From an uncultured Porphyromonas sp. (lineage in GTDB: Bacteria; Bacteroidota; Bacteroidia; Bacteroidales; Porphyromonadaceae): 6,033 nt of DNA. The notes under the pieces were generated by a model. That model was not told where the DNA came from. It searched no databases and saw only the letters and a list, made by a program, of their open reading frames with translations. Below are positions 5,591 to 6,033 of the stretch, piece by piece. Each line of letters opens with the position of its first letter. The stretch's first letter is position 1. Location of the stretch: contig CABQOJ010000078.1 of NCBI GenBank assembly GCA_902465775.1, positions 1 to 6,033 of the forward strand, written 5' to 3'. The translations under genes and the position numbers were made by a program.

Positions 5591-6028
5591 TTATCCGATG
5601 ATGAGGATGTCTGTACCCTCTAGGATGGAGTCTCCAGCCTTGACTTTGATCTCGGTGATGGTGCCGTCACACTCTGCGTTGATGCCGTTCTCCATCTTCA
5701 TAGCCTCGAGTACAGCGACCTGCTGACCGCGCTTGACCTGCTGACCGACCTGTACGTCTACCGATATGATGACACCAGGTAGGGGAGCCTTGACCGCTTT
5801 GCCCTTGCCTGTGGAGGCTGGAGCCGCAGCGGGTGCGGGTGCTGCAGAAGCAGCGGGTGCTGACTTAGGAGCAGACTTGGCGACCTTCGGGATCTCCTTC
5901 TTCTTCTCCTGTATGATCTCGACGCTGTATGGGGTGCCGTTGACCTCTAGTTGAGCTTGGTCACCCTCGATCTTGTCAATCTTGACGGCGTACTCTTTGC
6001 CATCGATCTTATACTTATATTCTTTCAT
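5591..6028 (-). CDS. Biotin carboxyl carrier subunit of a Na+-pumping acyl-CoA decarboxylase (methylmalonyl-CoA type)
   Basis: This protein carries the biotin that shuttles CO2 from a carboxyltransferase to the membrane decarboxylase subunit. It is 145 residues with no signal peptide. Residues 1-45 are a charged N-terminal domain, 46-77 an Ala/Pro/Lys-rich flexible linker, and 78-145 a biotinyl domain with APLPGVI near 81 and the biotinylation motif EAMKMEN, so Lys111 is the biotin site. The short length and Ala/Pro linker fit the gamma/C subunits of methylmalonyl-CoA, glutaconyl-CoA or oxaloacetate decarboxylases rather than the fatty-acid carrier AccB; methylmalonyl-CoA is favoured because Bacteroidales use the succinate-propionate route. 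ATG at 6028 sits five bases from the window edge, so the preceding gene, probably another subunit, must be very close or beyond it. Unusually, the next gene downstream is not the membrane beta subunit but an unrelated lipoprotein. Confidence 0.92.
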   Translation of the reverse strand: MKEYKYKIDGKEYAVKIDKIEGDQAQLEVNGTPYSVEIIQEKKKEIPKVAKSAPKSAPAASAAPAPAAAPASTGKGKAVKAPLPGVIISVDVQVGQQVKRGQQVAVLEAMKMENGINAECDGTITEIKVKAGDSILEGTDILIIG

Positions 6029-6033
6029 AAGGG

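Noticed and set aside
5114..5726. Plus-strand frames at 5114-5446 and 5511-5726
   Set aside because: The first mirrors the Pro/Gly linker of the lipoprotein and the second covers the hairpin and the end of the biotin-carrier gene; neither shows a domain or a credible start.
1..6033. Mobile element, prophage, toxin-antitoxin or defence system
   Set aside because: No transposase, integrase, nuclease or small-gene pair is present, and all genes are co-oriented ordinary chromosomal genes.

Overview
The window looks like a chromosomal segment of an anaerobic Bacteroidota, most likely Porphyromonas or a close relative. The grounds are a leucine-rich-repeat protein with a C-terminal sorting domain of the type IX secretion system, a Gln directly after its predicted signal-peptidase site, Bacteroidota-type promoter boxes (TTTG and TAnnTTTG-like) with no clear Shine-Dalgarno sequences, and the biotin carrier of a Na+-pumping acyl-CoA decarboxylase. 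The genus is an inference; no 16S or other marker gene is present.

All five convincing genes are on the minus strand. Read from the right edge, they are: (1) a 145-residue biotin carboxyl carrier subunit (5591-6028); (2) a 171-base gap holding a 112-base near-symmetrical hairpin; (3) a 527-residue lipoprotein of unknown function built from three related modules (3835-5418); (4) a 667-base gene-free region with a terminator, a tandem array of about 21-bp palindromic units, a promoter and a long leader; (5) a 636-residue internalin-J-like surface protein with twenty exact 21-residue repeats (1257-3167); (6) a 212-base gap with a terminator and a promoter; (7) a thioredoxin-fold lipoprotein (571-1044) followed 39 bases later by thiol peroxidase Tpx (7-531), probably one transcript.

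The two larger gaps share a design. A 13-bp stem / 9-nt loop / 13-bp stem terminator follows the upstream gene, and a nearly identical promoter cassette (24 of 27 bases, spacer included) precedes the downstream gene. The gap before the surface-protein gene is larger because it also holds the 21-bp array and a leader of about 195 bases, which suggests that this gene has extra control.

Functionally the window combines energy metabolism (decarboxylase biotin carrier), cell-surface proteins (a T9SS cargo and a lipoprotein) and peroxide/thiol defence (extracytoplasmic thioredoxin plus cytoplasmic peroxidase). I see no phage, transposase, CRISPR, toxin-antitoxin or defence genes. The parts most worth following up are non-coding: the palindrome array, the shared promoter and terminator cassettes, and the 112-base rod-like hairpin. 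The triplicated lipoprotein is the least understood protein.
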